Positions 51,225 to 60,749 of a DNA stretch of 60,876 nucleotides are shown here, one piece after another. Below the pieces are notes generated by a model that saw only the letters and a list, made by a program, of their open reading frames with translations, made no database searches and was not told the DNA's origin. Origin of the DNA: Oscillatoria sp. SIO1A7 (GTDB lineage Bacteria > Cyanobacteriota > Cyanobacteriia > Cyanobacteriales > Laspinemataceae); the NCBI GenBank assembly GCA_010672965.1, contig JAAHFN010000039.1, positions 1 through 60,876 on the forward strand, written 5' to 3'. A program made the translations under genes and the position numbers. The stretch's first letter is position 1; each line of letters starts with the position of its first letter.

Positions 51225-52616
51225 ATGACATCCCAAGATTCTTCTAATCAAAAAAACTGGCGCTCGGGCGTCGCAACTTTTGTACGCAAAGAAATATTGC
51301 CGGTGCTAGGGGATTTGCGTTTGGCGATTTTCCTGCTCCTGGCGATCGCAGTTTTCAGCATCTCCGGCACAGTCATCGAACAGGGTCAATCGATTCCCTT
51401 TTATCAAGCCAACTACCCAGAAGAACCCGCCCTCTTTGGCTTTCTGACCTGGAAAGTGCTGATAATACTCGGGCTAGACCGCGTTTATCATACCTGGTGG
51501 TTTGTCTCCCTTCTCGTTTTATTTGGAGCGAGCTTAACTGCCTGCACCTTTACCCACCAATTTCCCGCCCTGAAAGCAGCGCGAGCCTGGAAATTCTACG
51601 ATAAACCGCGCCAGTTCGAGAAATTAGCCCTCAGCGCCGAGCTTAAGGGCGGCTATATGACTTCTTTAGAAACCCTGTTGACAAAACGGGGCTATCGCAT
51701 ATTCCGAGAAAGTGACGCCATCTATGCCCGCAAAGGATTAATGGGCAAAGTCGGACCAATTTTAGTCCATGCCAGTATGTTGGTTATCTTGGCCGGATCT
51801 ATTCTCGGTTCTATGACGGGTTTTATGGCGCAGCATATGGTGCCCAGCGGCGAAAGATTTGCGATCGATAACATTATCGATTTTGGTCCTTTTTCTGCCT
51901 CCCAAATTCCCCAAGATTGGTCGGTACGAGTAAATAGCTTTTGGATTGACTACACTCCCGATGGCACTATAGACCAGTTTTACTCCGATTTGTCGGTTCT
52001 CGACGAACAAGGAAACGAAGTCAAACAGAAAAAAATTCGCGTCAACGACCCCCTGCGTTACCGAGGAGTTACCCTATATCAAACTAACTGGAGTATTGGC
52101 GGCATTAAAGTTCGCCTCAACAACAGCCCCATCCTCCAATTGCCAATGGCGGAGATAGATACTGGCGGCCAAGGTCGGCTCTGGGGCAGTTGGGTTCCGA
52201 CCAAACCAGATCTGAGCGAAGGGGTTTCGGTCATCGCCAGGGACTTGCAGGGAACAGTATTGCTATATGGTTCTGACGGCAAGCTGATTAATACTATGCG
52301 CGCTGGCATGACGACCGAGGTAAATGGCGTTAATCTGAACATTGTCGATTTGGTTGGCAGCACTGGCTTGCAAATTAAAAAAGACCCCGGAATCCCCGTG
52401 GTTTATGCCGGTTTCGCTTTCCTAATGCTGGGGGTGCTGATGAGCTATGTTTCTCACGCTCAGATTTGGGCTTTGCAAAAAGACGATCAATTCTATCTGG
52501 GCGGGCGTACCAATCGGGCTCAAGTAACTTTTGAGCGCGAGGTTCTAGAAGTCTTAGAGCAGCTACAGCAAACCTCTAATTCTTCTGAGGAAGCGGCGGC
52601 TATTGTAGATAGTTAG
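51225..52616 (+). CDS. ccs1: Cytochrome c biogenesis protein Ccs1/ResB
   Basis: 463 residues from the ATG at 51225; a longer frame runs through heptamer repeats and is rejected. Three N-terminal membrane helices ([20 protein letters not shown], a second near 85-105, and [17 protein letters not shown]), a long lumenal domain ([16 protein letters not shown]) and a last helix ([20 protein letters not shown]). Ccs1 holds heme and with CcsA attaches it to apocytochrome c. No ccsA is in the window. Confidence 0.9.
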   Translation: MTSQDSSNQKNWRSGVATFVRKEILPVLGDLRLAIFLLLAIAVFSISGTVIEQGQSIPFYQANYPEEPALFGFLTWKVLIILGLDRVYHTWWFVSLLVLFGASLTACTFTHQFPALKAARAWKFYDKPRQFEKLALSAELKGGYMTSLETLLTKRGYRIFRESDAIYARKGLMGKVGPILVHASMLVILAGSILGSMTGFMAQHMVPSGERFAIDNIIDFGPFSASQIPQDWSVRVNSFWIDYTPDGTIDQFYSDLSVLDEQGNEVKQKKIRVNDPLRYRGVTLYQTNWSIGGIKVRLNNSPILQLPMAEIDTGGQGRLWGSWVPTKPDLSEGVSVIARDLQGTVLLYGSDGKLINTMRAGMTTEVNGVNLNIVDLVGSTGLQIKKDPGIPVVYAGFAFLMLGVLMSYVSHAQIWALQKDDQFYLGGRTNRAQVTFEREVLEVLEQLQQTSNSSEEAAAIVDS

Positions 52617-52650
52617 GGTGTGGGGTGTGGGGTGTGGGGTGTAGGGGCGA
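52613..52650 (+). repeat. Heptamer repeat GGGTGTG
   Basis: Four to five GGGTGTG/GGGTGTA units directly after the ccs1 stop. Confidence 0.85.
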
Positions 52651-52673
52651 TTCGCGAAATCGCCCCTACAGCT

Positions 52674-52828
52674 AATATCAAGTCCGGTTAAGTACCCACA
52701 GAAAAAATTTAGAATCTCCCGTAGGACGGGCGTCCCGCCTGTCCGCTTGGCCTCCTTGGGACAGGCGGGACGCCCGTCCTACGCAGAAATTGACTTTTTT
52801 GGGGCATTCAAACCGACGTGATATTACA
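52674..52828. repeat. Palindromic MITE-like repeat, copy 2
   Basis: Matches copy 1 (50098-50265) at both ends (TAATATCAAGTCCGGTTAAG, CATTCAAACCGACGTGATAT) and in the GGACGGGCGTCCCGCCTGTC palindrome, with a different loop. Confidence 0.85.
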
Positions 52829-52843
52829 GGCGATCGCTTCCCC

Positions 52844-53371
52844 CTACTGTTCTACTAGATGTTTGCTGCCATTGACCCATCCTTTCGTACCTTCATACTC
52901 GATTAGAACCCATATACTGCCGGATCTGACCTTACCAAATCCCGTACCCGTAACTATAATGCCTTTTCCATTGTAAGGGATTTCTCCTACTTTCTTTTTG
53001 TCTATCCCGGCGTCTTGACGAATGTTTAAAACATCAGTATATTCTACACCTTTAACCTTATACTTTGTTACACAGTTTTGGCTAAGACTACCTGGACTAC
53101 CAGATCCATTCACCGAACTCACCTGAGCAGCTTTATTGGCGTTGCAGGCTTTGTTAATTTCAATGTGGTGTGTATGCACAGATACAGCTATCAAGGCACA
53201 ACCAAAACACACTGCTGAAAATTGCTTAAATGGCTTGTCATAAAACTTTAAATCCCACTCTAAAAATAGGATTTTTCCCTGTTGATAAAGGCCGGTCGCT
53301 ATAAAAAGAATACCGGCCACACCAAGCAGGATAGGTAGCGAAGATAGTATAGTGCTTAGTGGGTCTCCCAT
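52844..53371 (-). CDS. Membrane protein with SH3-like domain
   Basis: 175 residues. Two membrane helices at the start (ILLGVAGILFIATGLY, SAVCFGCALIAVSV), then a bacterial SH3-type domain (VLNIRQDAGI, VLIEYEGTKGWVNGSKHL). Bacterial SH3 domains often bind cell wall or peptide ligands. Role unknown; it has a distant sibling at 53702-54214. Confidence 0.65.
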   Translation of the reverse strand: MGDPLSTILSSLPILLGVAGILFIATGLYQQGKILFLEWDLKFYDKPFKQFSAVCFGCALIAVSVHTHHIEINKACNANKAAQVSSVNGSGSPGSLSQNCVTKYKVKGVEYTDVLNIRQDAGIDKKKVGEIPYNGKGIIVTGTGFGKVRSGSIWVLIEYEGTKGWVNGSKHLVEQ

Positions 53372-53701
53372 TTGACTCTTCCTTTACCGTTTTTAATGGC
53401 CACGTTACAGATCGTGTATTTTAGGAATACTTGGCGTCCGACACTGCCTACGCTCGGATCTAAGACCCAGAGCAGGGGGCAATCTCGGTTACCTGTTTTA
53501 TTTATATTGGGAGATACTTGCGAAAACTATGCAAGGCAGTGCAAAAATCCGTCTTCGCCCTTCGCTCTCCAAAGGTTACCTTAAAAATCTGTAGGGTCAG
53601 GCGCGGCCGACTGGTAGGGGCGAACGGCCGGAAAGCCCCTACATCTGACTAACAGGCGATCGCTCTTCTTGAGTTACTCTAAAACTCGCGATCGCTTCCC
53701 C
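53372..53701. other. Intergenic region
   Basis: No gene seen. It holds HIP1 sites and short inverted G/C-rich stretches, without clear function. Confidence 0.55.
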
Positions 53702-54214
53702 CTACTGTTCTGTCAAAAATTCCCTATTGATCCATCCCTCCTGACCCTTATACTCGATTGGAACCCAAGCCGAGCTTTTCGGACTGGTCTGTTGACTTGG
53801 ATACTTTTCGCAAAGTTTCGGAAGAATCTTTATGCTGTCTCCGTCCTTGACTTGGCCTAGTATATTTTGAGCGTGGCTTGGATTGGGATACTTACGAACA
53901 TTTACCTTTCCATTTGGGACAAGGTAGTTAATAACACGATACTCGGCAAAGTTATGAGGTTTTTCAGAAGCAAACCCTTTACCGACTATACCATTGTTGA
54001 CGAATGATAAAAGGAAAGCCATACCTATCAAATAAATACCAATATTCCTAGCCATTTTCCGAGCGTATTCGGAAGGACTCCAGGACAAAATCCACGGTAC
54101 TTCAATTTTCTTTGTAAGAGAGATTGGCAGAAAAGCAACACCAGACAAAAAGGACAAGCTAGGTAGGGATGCCTCTAATAAAGTTTTGACGAATTCTAAT
54201 GAGTTGGCTTCCAT
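53702..54214 (-). CDS. Membrane protein with SH3-like domain, sibling
   Basis: 170 residues with membrane helices near 20 and 80-95 (IGIYLIGMAFLLSFV) and a C-terminal SH3-like domain (VNVRKYPNPS, VPIEYKGQEGWINREFL). It shares domain order, the EYKGQEGWI motif and the TEQ/VEQ end with the 52844 protein. Confidence 0.65.
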   Translation of the reverse strand: MEANSLEFVKTLLEASLPSLSFLSGVAFLPISLTKKIEVPWILSWSPSEYARKMARNIGIYLIGMAFLLSFVNNGIVGKGFASEKPHNFAEYRVINYLVPNGKVNVRKYPNPSHAQNILGQVKDGDSIKILPKLCEKYPSQQTSPKSSAWVPIEYKGQEGWINREFLTEQ

Positions 54215-54662
54215 TAGACTATCTCCTCACAGTTTATAATAGGTACATTACAGTTGATTACATTTCGCTTATTTTGGGGTTACTTAGCGCCCAGCAAATA
54301 TTAGGTTAGCTCGCAGATAAAATTAAACTGGTGCCGAGCAAACCAAGATAATTCGGAACCAATTTCCTTAGTAGTCTCCAAATCGATTGGCGAAATTTTC
54401 TCTGTTGTTTCTTATCTTTGTATTGGGACTGTTATCGTAACAGGACTTACGCATCGACTCAAGGACTAGGGGCAACCACGGGGGGATTGCCCCTACAAAT
54501 ACTAGATATGGACAGTTTGCGTAAGTCCTGCGTAAGTTATGCGTCTCCTGAATCGTCTCCAAATCGATTGGCGAAATTTTCTCTTTTGTCTCTTATCTTT
54601 GTCTTGGGGGCTGTTCTCGTAAGTTATGCGAAGCAGCCAGTGCAGAAATCCGTCTTGGCCTC
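54215..54662. repeat. Tandem duplication of about 70 bases
   Basis: CTCCAAATCGATTGGCGAAATTTTCTCT followed by TTTCTTATCTTTGT occurs at about 54377 and again at about 54559 with few changes. No gene seen. Confidence 0.7.
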
Positions 54663-54840
54663 CCGTAGGACGGGCGTCCCGCCTGTCCCCCTAGATGCAA
54701 AAATCCATCTTGGTCTTTCGCTATCCCAGAGCTGCCGGACCTGCAATATAAGAGCGACAAGCCTCCCGTAGGACGGGCGTCCCGCCTGTCCCTATCCCAG
54801 GTATCCCAGGCAGGGACAGGCGGGACGCCCGTCCTACGGC
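54663..54840. repeat. Half-copies of the CGTAGGACGGGCG palindrome
   Basis: CCGTAGGACGGGCGTCCCGCCTG at about 54664 and 54766, and the reverse complement at about 54812-54838. The second and third units pair as a large palindrome. Confidence 0.85.
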
Positions 54841-55144
54841 AAATAATAGGTCCTAGGGTTCCCTGTTCCCTGAAAATAAAAAAATTTCCAAAAACCCGAA
54901 ATGCTTGCTGGCTCGGCAACTGGCGCGATCGCTACCCCCCTATCTTTCTCTTAGGGCAGGCTCGATCGCGCATAGATTTTCCATTTCGATCCTTAAAAGT
55001 ATCTGACAAGCAAACGCGAGTCCTGGTTATCCGGGTTCCGGGCGAATCTCTTGCCCTGGAAGCGGATAGCCGATTTCTCGTTACCCCTCATCCGGGTTAA
55101 TTGCCTGTCTCGACGAAGACGAAGTTAGGGACTTTGGAAGAGTT
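54841..55144 (+). other. Upstream region of the DUF1822 operon
   Basis: No gene seen. HIP1 sites are present. No -35/-10 pair could be assigned with confidence. Confidence 0.5.
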
Positions 55145-57049
55145 ATGCGTAGTTTTAGGCCCCCTATGCCTCCGCGCCGGAGGGATGTAATCCAAAAATT
55201 TGTCTCGATGGTTGCGGTCAAGGACAACAGTAAAAGTTGCCCCTACTACAATTGGGAGCTAGATCGCCAGTTAGCCTCTCACCTCGAACTTTGTCAGCAA
55301 AGAGATCCGCAATTGCTGCAGCTTTGCCAAGACCAAAAAGAAATAGATTTATTTCAATACTGGCTAGAACTGTTGCCAACGCAGCCAAAGCCAAGCCAAG
55401 AGAGGCGTTTGATTAGAAACCATATTTTTGCTTATTTAGAAGCCCCGCGCTATTGGGCGGCCTCGAACCGATTCAATGCCTACACCAATCTTGACTACCC
55501 CGAAGTAACCTGGGCATCTTATATGTTTATCGCCGGCGCTTTCGCCAGCGACCCCAAGCAAGTTTTAGAAGCTTTCCAAAAATACGACCGCAACCGGGAA
55601 ACTCGTTTGGAGTTTTTTTTTAAGACGGTTCTGGAGAGGAAAATACAAGAGGGCTACTATAAAGAATGCAAAACCGGCAAGTATTCGCTTTGGTTTGAAC
55701 TCAAAAAAATTACCAATAAAAAACTCAAGAAGAATTTGCAATTGCTAGGATTGTGGGAGCGGCAATACATCGATCGCTATGTATTTGCTCGCGATTGTTT
55801 GTTTCAGGTTTATCGCAAAACCGGCGATCGCTGGTTAGAACCTTCCCCAATCGATTACCAACGAGCAGCCGATTTGTACAATCGTCACAATAAAAAAGGA
55901 GACTGCATCAGTTGGCAGATGTTGGAAGCTTGGATAGATGCTTGTATTAGCGCCCTACAGCTCGACTTCAAGATCTGCTCCCTCGATGAAGTTGGCGATC
56001 GCCCCTGGCTAGAGCAGATCTCTTGCTCAGAATACTTCGCAGGAAAAGATCCCCTCTCTGCCATTGAAGAAGAGGAGTTTGCCGAAATGCTGCGACCTCT
56101 GCAAGCTTCGCTGAACGAAATCTTAAAGCGCGCCCTAAAAAGTTTAGAGCCAATCGAGCGCAAGATGCTCGAACTCCACTATGGGAAGAAGCTAACTGGA
56201 GCTAAAGTTGGGGAAGCTGTGGGCAGGAACCAGAGTAATGTAACTCGGGGATGCCAGCGCTGTTTGCGAAGGCTGCTAGAGGTAACTGCTGAATGGATAG
56301 CCAAACAAAATCTGGAACTGGAAATAAACCAAGCAAGAATTAACGGCCTCAAACCCTATATAAAGGAGTGGGTTGAAGACTATTACCAACCCGGGTTGGA
56401 AAAGCTTGCGATCGAGCCCGTACTGATTTTGTCCCCCTACAAACCAGAGCAGTTGCTGGAACAACCGGCCAAGCAAACTCCCGATTCCCCCGAATTAGAG
56501 CAGCCCCTAGAACGGTGGGCAGCGCTGTTGCAAAATCAGACCGGCCGACAGCAACCCCATTGGCAGCAGGCGGAACTACCGGCTTTGAGCCAATGGCTCG
56601 GACTTGACCGGGTAAATCGAGCGATTAAGGCAGCGGGCTGGCAACAATATGAAGAGGTCTTCGATCCAAGAGAAACCGCCGCTTTGGCACGCCGCTCCAA
56701 CAGCACGGAGCAAAAAACGACCGTTAGCTGGGTGAAACAGATTGATTTCGGAAAAGCAGCAGATCCTCCCATCGCTCTCGTCATTCATCTGATGCGAGAC
56801 TTAGACCAAGGCATTCAGATTCTCCCTCAAGTGCGTCCGATTGGGGAGCTAGAGCGCCAACTTTGCTTGCCAGAAGGTTTGCAGATGATTGTTCTCGACG
56901 AATCGGGAGAAACATTTGATCGAGTTCGGGCGGGACGGGCCAGTAATTTAATTCAACTAGACGACTGGCTGAGCGACTCCCCCGGGGGACGGTTTGGCAT
57001 TAAGCTTGTTTGGGGCAAAACAAGCGCGACCGAGCAGTTCGTGATATAA
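55145..57049 (+). CDS. DUF1822 protein with sigma-70 region 4-like part
   Basis: 634 residues. SLEPIERKMLELHYGKKLTG through NQSNVTRGCQRCLRRL (about 336-378) is like region 4 of sigma factors (DNA-binding helix-turn-helix). The C-terminal 100 residues (VIHLMRDLDQGIQIL, PIGELERQLCLPEGL, FGIKLVWG) match DUF1822. These proteins are usually encoded before CHAT-CHASE2 genes in cyanobacteria, as here. A regulatory role is likely, but not shown. Confidence 0.7.
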   Translation: MRSFRPPMPPRRRDVIQKFVSMVAVKDNSKSCPYYNWELDRQLASHLELCQQRDPQLLQLCQDQKEIDLFQYWLELLPTQPKPSQERRLIRNHIFAYLEAPRYWAASNRFNAYTNLDYPEVTWASYMFIAGAFASDPKQVLEAFQKYDRNRETRLEFFFKTVLERKIQEGYYKECKTGKYSLWFELKKITNKKLKKNLQLLGLWERQYIDRYVFARDCLFQVYRKTGDRWLEPSPIDYQRAADLYNRHNKKGDCISWQMLEAWIDACISALQLDFKICSLDEVGDRPWLEQISCSEYFAGKDPLSAIEEEEFAEMLRPLQASLNEILKRALKSLEPIERKMLELHYGKKLTGAKVGEAVGRNQSNVTRGCQRCLRRLLEVTAEWIAKQNLELEINQARINGLKPYIKEWVEDYYQPGLEKLAIEPVLILSPYKPEQLLEQPAKQTPDSPELEQPLERWAALLQNQTGRQQPHWQQAELPALSQWLGLDRVNRAIKAAGWQQYEEVFDPRETAALARRSNSTEQKTTVSWVKQIDFGKAADPPIALVIHLMRDLDQGIQILPQVRPIGELERQLCLPEGLQMIVLDESGETFDRVRAGRASNLIQLDDWLSDSPGGRFGIKLVWGKTSATEQFVI

Positions 57050-57080
57050 TCGAGAGATTGCTTATTGTGCGAATGCAGTT

Positions 57081-59435
57081 GTGGACAAGCTAGTTAAGCT
57101 ATCGCTAGACGGCCAACTGGAGTTGGGCTACCAGGTCGAGTTGGTAGAGATTAAAGAAGACGGCCGGGACGGACGCACCCTAGCCGAGGGAGTTTCTGGC
57201 AGCTTGCCCCCAGCTTCCCAAGTTTACGACTGTTATCGGGCTTGGCAGCAAAAATATAACGGTTTAGACAGCAAATTTCGAGCGCTGAAAAAAGTAGGTT
57301 ACAGAAAGCTACCGACGGAGATTTCTGTCGAAAGCGGTAAGGAAGCCGCCGATCGCTTCAAACAGGAGTTTAACGACTGGCTCGACGATCGCGGCTTTCA
57401 CAAAATTGAGAATATGCTCAGAACCCACCTGAGCGTAGGAGACAGAATTCGGTTTGTTATTAAAACCACCGACTATCGCCTCTGGCAACTGCCCTGGTCG
57501 GAGTGGGATTTTTTTGAGGACTATCGTAGAGCAGAAGTAGCTTTCAGCCCCCTAGAGTTTAAAGGAGTTGAGAGAAGTATATCGATAACTCCGAGGAAAC
57601 AAGTGAGAATTCTGGCGGTAGGGGGAGATAGTACAAGCATTGATTACCAAGCAGATCGAGATAGTTTAAGGCGCTTGCGATCGGCGGGCGCAGAGCCAGA
57701 ATTTCTTAACCAGCCGACCCCTAAGGAGGTAAGGGATGTCCTATGGATGAAAAAATGGGACATTTTCTTTTATGCGGGACACAGCGAGAGCGAAGCTAAC
57801 ATTCAGACGGGAAGGCTATATCTAGGATCCGATACCCTTGAACTCAAGGATTTAGATAATAGTTTCAAAAATGCGGTGGAGCGCGGCTTGAAACTGGTCA
57901 TTCTCAATTCCTGCGATGGCTTGGGATTGGCGCGTCAACTGGTGACCGAGTTTGGGGTTCCTTTGGTTATCGCCATGCGAGAGCAGGTGCCCGATCGCGT
58001 TGCCCAGCAATTTTTAGAATACTTTCTTTTAGCCTATGCCCGCCAAAAACAACCTTTATATGTGGCAGTTCGCCAAGCGCGGCAAAGAATAGCGGACGAA
58101 TGGGGAGAGCGGCTTCCCAGTATTGATTGGTTGCCCGCAATCTGTCAAAATCCAGGCATTCTACCTCCCACTTGGGCGGGCTTGTTTCGACCCGTCAGCA
58201 TTAAGCAACTGGGAACAACCAGCCTCGCTGCCGCGTTATTGGTAATGGTGGTGCGATTTTTTGGGTTACTCCAGCCCCTAGAGCTGGGCGCGTTCGACCA
58301 ATTGATGCGGATGCGACCGGATGAAGGAATGGACGACCGATTCCTAGTGGTCAAAGTAACTGAAGAGGACATTCAAGAGAGAAAAGAATATCCAATTAGC
58401 GATCGCACGATGCTACAGTTGTTGCGGAAACTGGAGCAGCACGAACCGCGAGTCATCGGTTTGGGTATTTATAGAGATATTCCCAAGGAGCCCGGCCATG
58501 CAGAGCTAAAAGCTTATCTATCCCAAAGCGATCGCCTCGTTGCTATCTGCCTAGCAGGAGATTTAAAAACAGATCAGGAGCGTCCCAACCAAATTGACGG
58601 TGCGCCGCCTCCAGGCATGGCGAAGCAAAGGGTGGGGTTCAGCGATTTGGTAGTAGATTTGGGGGGAATCGTCCGGCGGCATCTATTCTATATGGTGCCT
58701 ATCGGGTCTCCTTGCAATAATGTCAACTACGCTCTAAGCGCCCAGTTAGCTTTCCGTTATTTACGAGCAGAAGGCATCAAGCCCAAAAGCACCTCCGGAG
58801 ACTTGCAGCTTGGGGATGTAATTTTTAAGGATTTGGAAAAACATACTGGCTTCTACCAAAGGCTCGATGACCGAGGGGAACAGGTTTTGCTCAATTACCG
58901 CTCTTCCGAAAACATTGCCGAGCAAGTGAGCCTCTCGGAAGTTCTGGCAGGTAAGCTCGAACCCGGTAAAGTTAAAGACCGCATCGTTCTCATCGGTCTG
59001 ACTGCTCCGAGCGTTGGCGATCGCCTTCCTACCCCCTATGGCAGCGGACTTAAGCAGCAATTGCCCGGGGTTTTTATTCATGCCCACATGGCCAGTCAGA
59101 TGATTAGTGCGGTTCTCGACGATCGCCCCCTGCTCTGGTTTTGGCCTTGGTGGGGCGACGGGCTCTGGATCGGATTTTGGTCGTTAGTTGGCGGACTATT
59201 AGTTTGGGGCTTGCGCTTGGAGCTGCACCAGGTATTCGCTGGAGTCTTTGCCCTCGGCAGTTTATATGGTATTTGCTTTGTTGTTTTGCTTGCAACGGGT
59301 GGGTGTTTGCCTCTGGTTCCATCGGCGATCGCTTTAGTAACGACGAGCGGGACTATTGTAGTTCGCTATTCCAAGGCAATAGAAGCGGTGAAATCTATGT
59401 TGCTAAAAACTATAAAGAGTGACGATTATGACTAA
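57081..59435 (+). CDS. CHAT-CHASE2 membrane protein
   Basis: 784 residues, GTG start. An N-terminal CHAT caspase-like domain with H234 (FYAGHSE) and C278 (LNSCDG) is followed by a membrane helix near 397-415, an extracytoplasmic CHASE2 sensor domain (FLVVKVTEEDI, IGLGIYRDIP, VFIHAHMASQMI) and three C-terminal membrane helices. It would sense an outside signal and trigger proteolysis inside. The third operon gene overlaps it by eight bases. Confidence 0.85.
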   Translation: MDKLVKLSLDGQLELGYQVELVEIKEDGRDGRTLAEGVSGSLPPASQVYDCYRAWQQKYNGLDSKFRALKKVGYRKLPTEISVESGKEAADRFKQEFNDWLDDRGFHKIENMLRTHLSVGDRIRFVIKTTDYRLWQLPWSEWDFFEDYRRAEVAFSPLEFKGVERSISITPRKQVRILAVGGDSTSIDYQADRDSLRRLRSAGAEPEFLNQPTPKEVRDVLWMKKWDIFFYAGHSESEANIQTGRLYLGSDTLELKDLDNSFKNAVERGLKLVILNSCDGLGLARQLVTEFGVPLVIAMREQVPDRVAQQFLEYFLLAYARQKQPLYVAVRQARQRIADEWGERLPSIDWLPAICQNPGILPPTWAGLFRPVSIKQLGTTSLAAALLVMVVRFFGLLQPLELGAFDQLMRMRPDEGMDDRFLVVKVTEEDIQERKEYPISDRTMLQLLRKLEQHEPRVIGLGIYRDIPKEPGHAELKAYLSQSDRLVAICLAGDLKTDQERPNQIDGAPPPGMAKQRVGFSDLVVDLGGIVRRHLFYMVPIGSPCNNVNYALSAQLAFRYLRAEGIKPKSTSGDLQLGDVIFKDLEKHTGFYQRLDDRGEQVLLNYRSSENIAEQVSLSEVLAGKLEPGKVKDRIVLIGLTAPSVGDRLPTPYGSGLKQQLPGVFIHAHMASQMISAVLDDRPLLWFWPWWGDGLWIGFWSLVGGLLVWGLRLELHQVFAGVFALGSLYGICFVVLLATGGCLPLVPSAIALVTTSGTIVVRYSKAIEAVKSMLLKTIKSDDYD

Positions 59436-59820
59436 AAATAGGTTTTTTCTGGCGAGCGCTTTATCAATCCTGAGTCTTGCCAGCAGTTTGGCAACAATAC
59501 AATTGCAGCCAGCCAGCTCGATCGCTTATACCCCCGAAATTTTTAATGAGGAACCACCCTTGAGCGATGGCAGGGCACCGGAAGATCGCGCACCAGGAGG
59601 AACCCATGCGCGGCCGATCTATGATGGCCTTAGTGCCCGCTATTCCTATCTAAGAAATAGAGGCGATCTACATTCTCTCGCAAACCACCCAAGAATCTCC
59701 AGCCCTCTGGTTTTATGTCTCATTTCCGCCGGAATTTATAGCCACAGCAGAGTTTGACCTCTTTGATGCCGAGGGCAAGAGCTTGTGTCGAGAAAAGCTA
59801 ATATGCCCAATTGCCAATTT
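59428..59820 (+). pseudogene. Frameshifted DUF928 gene
   Basis: The frame MTKNRFFLASALSILSLASS starts with a signal peptide and carries the DUF928 block APEDRAPGGTH. Near 59680 the continuation moves to another frame: QTTQESPALWFYV and EFDLFDAEGKSL are the expected family sequence. A one-base change broke the gene, and the end is lost near 59820. DUF928 genes usually follow CHAT-CHASE2 genes in cyanobacteria. Confidence 0.8.
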
Positions 59821-59823
59821 TTT

Positions 59824-60183
59824 TTACAACCCCCGCCACAAGCGAAGGGCCTGTGGGGTGAATCTATCGCATAGTTGCATCCACTCGTCGGTAAGATAAT
59901 CTTCATCAACCACGGTATCGTACTTACGCAAATTGTATAGATGCGCCCTAAGTGTAGGGGTCAACGGCCGTTGACCCCTACCAGATATAGAGGTAGTGCG
60001 TAAATACTGTTTACTTCTGCGCAAATCCCTTACGGTATTTATAGGGGTTGCATTGGGTCGTTGCGCATTAGGGACTTGCAAGCCCGTGCAAAACAAGGTA
60101 AGTCGTTGTAGAATCGCACTTCCCACACTTGAGCCGGTCGTAGGCGTAGCCTGCCCGGAGGGCATAGGACCCACATTTCCCAA
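59824..60183 (-). CDS. Hypothetical protein or fragment
   Basis: About 119 residues; the part RRSKQYLRTTSI and the end HLYNLRKYDTVVDEDYLTDE look like real protein. A 28-base palindrome (59954-59981) is in frame in the middle, which suggests a repeat insertion. Start uncertain; the N-terminal part may not be translated. Confidence 0.3.
   Translation of the reverse strand: MGNVGPMPSGQATPTTGSSVGSAILQRLTLFCTGLQVPNAQRPNATPINTVRDLRRSKQYLRTTSISGRGQRPLTPTLRAHLYNLRKYDTVVDEDYLTDEWMQLCDRFTPQALRLWRGL
59954..59981. repeat. 28-base perfect palindrome
   Basis: GTAGGGGTCAACGG and its reverse complement directly joined. The GTAGGGG end is shared with other small repeats of the right part of the window. Confidence 0.85.
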
Positions 60184-60378
60184 AGGAAACCGCCCCGCTG
60201 CCTATTGCCTCGTCAGCGGGGTTTTGGTGGGCTATCTTCCCATCCGGGCTAGCTATTGGAGTATGCCAATGGACTTGCCCCAACAAGTCCAAGGCATACC
60301 CCTAGCAGTCCGGTTTTTTGAGGGGGTTTTCGACTGAAAACACCTCACTACTAACTAAAGTGTACTTCTCACTTACAA

Positions 60379-60410
60379 AGGGTCGCGGCTAGCCGTGGCC
60401 CTCTTTTTTT
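60379..60410 (+). terminator. Terminator-like hairpin
   Basis: AGGGTCGCGGCTAGCCGTGGCCCT stem followed by T7. The gene it would serve is not clear. Confidence 0.55.
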
Positions 60411-60544
60411 GCCCCCCTCATGGGAAGCTATAAACATATAGTAGCATAGTTTGGTTCAAATTTCAACGTTCGGGGCAGAAATTTTTTTGACTTTCCGATC
60501 CTTATGCAGCTTCTGCACGGCTTGTATAGCGGGCGGTGCGATCG

Positions 60545-60690
60545 CTCTATCCCTAGGGTGTGGGGTGTAGGGTGTGGGGTGTGGGGTGTAGGGGGAAAAA
60601 CTAGGGTGTGGGGTGTAGGGTGTGGGGTATGGGGTGTAGGGGGAAAAACTAGGGTGTGGGGTGTGGGGTGTGGGGTTTAGTGTGTGAATG
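60545..60690 (+). repeat. Heptamer repeat array GGGTGTG/GGGTGTA
   Basis: Three blocks separated by AGGGGGAAAAACTA. It is the largest array of this type in the window. Confidence 0.9.
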
Positions 60691-60708
60691 TAGGTTGGGC
60701 CCGCCATC

Positions 60709-60749
60709 AACGAAACCCAACGTAGCGATTGGTATAGTTGGGTTTCGTT
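60709..60749. repeat. 13-base inverted repeat
   Basis: AACGAAACCCAAC and GTTGGGTTTCGTT with a 15-base loop, a typical small MITE-like palindrome. Nothing else recognised up to the window end. Confidence 0.75.
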
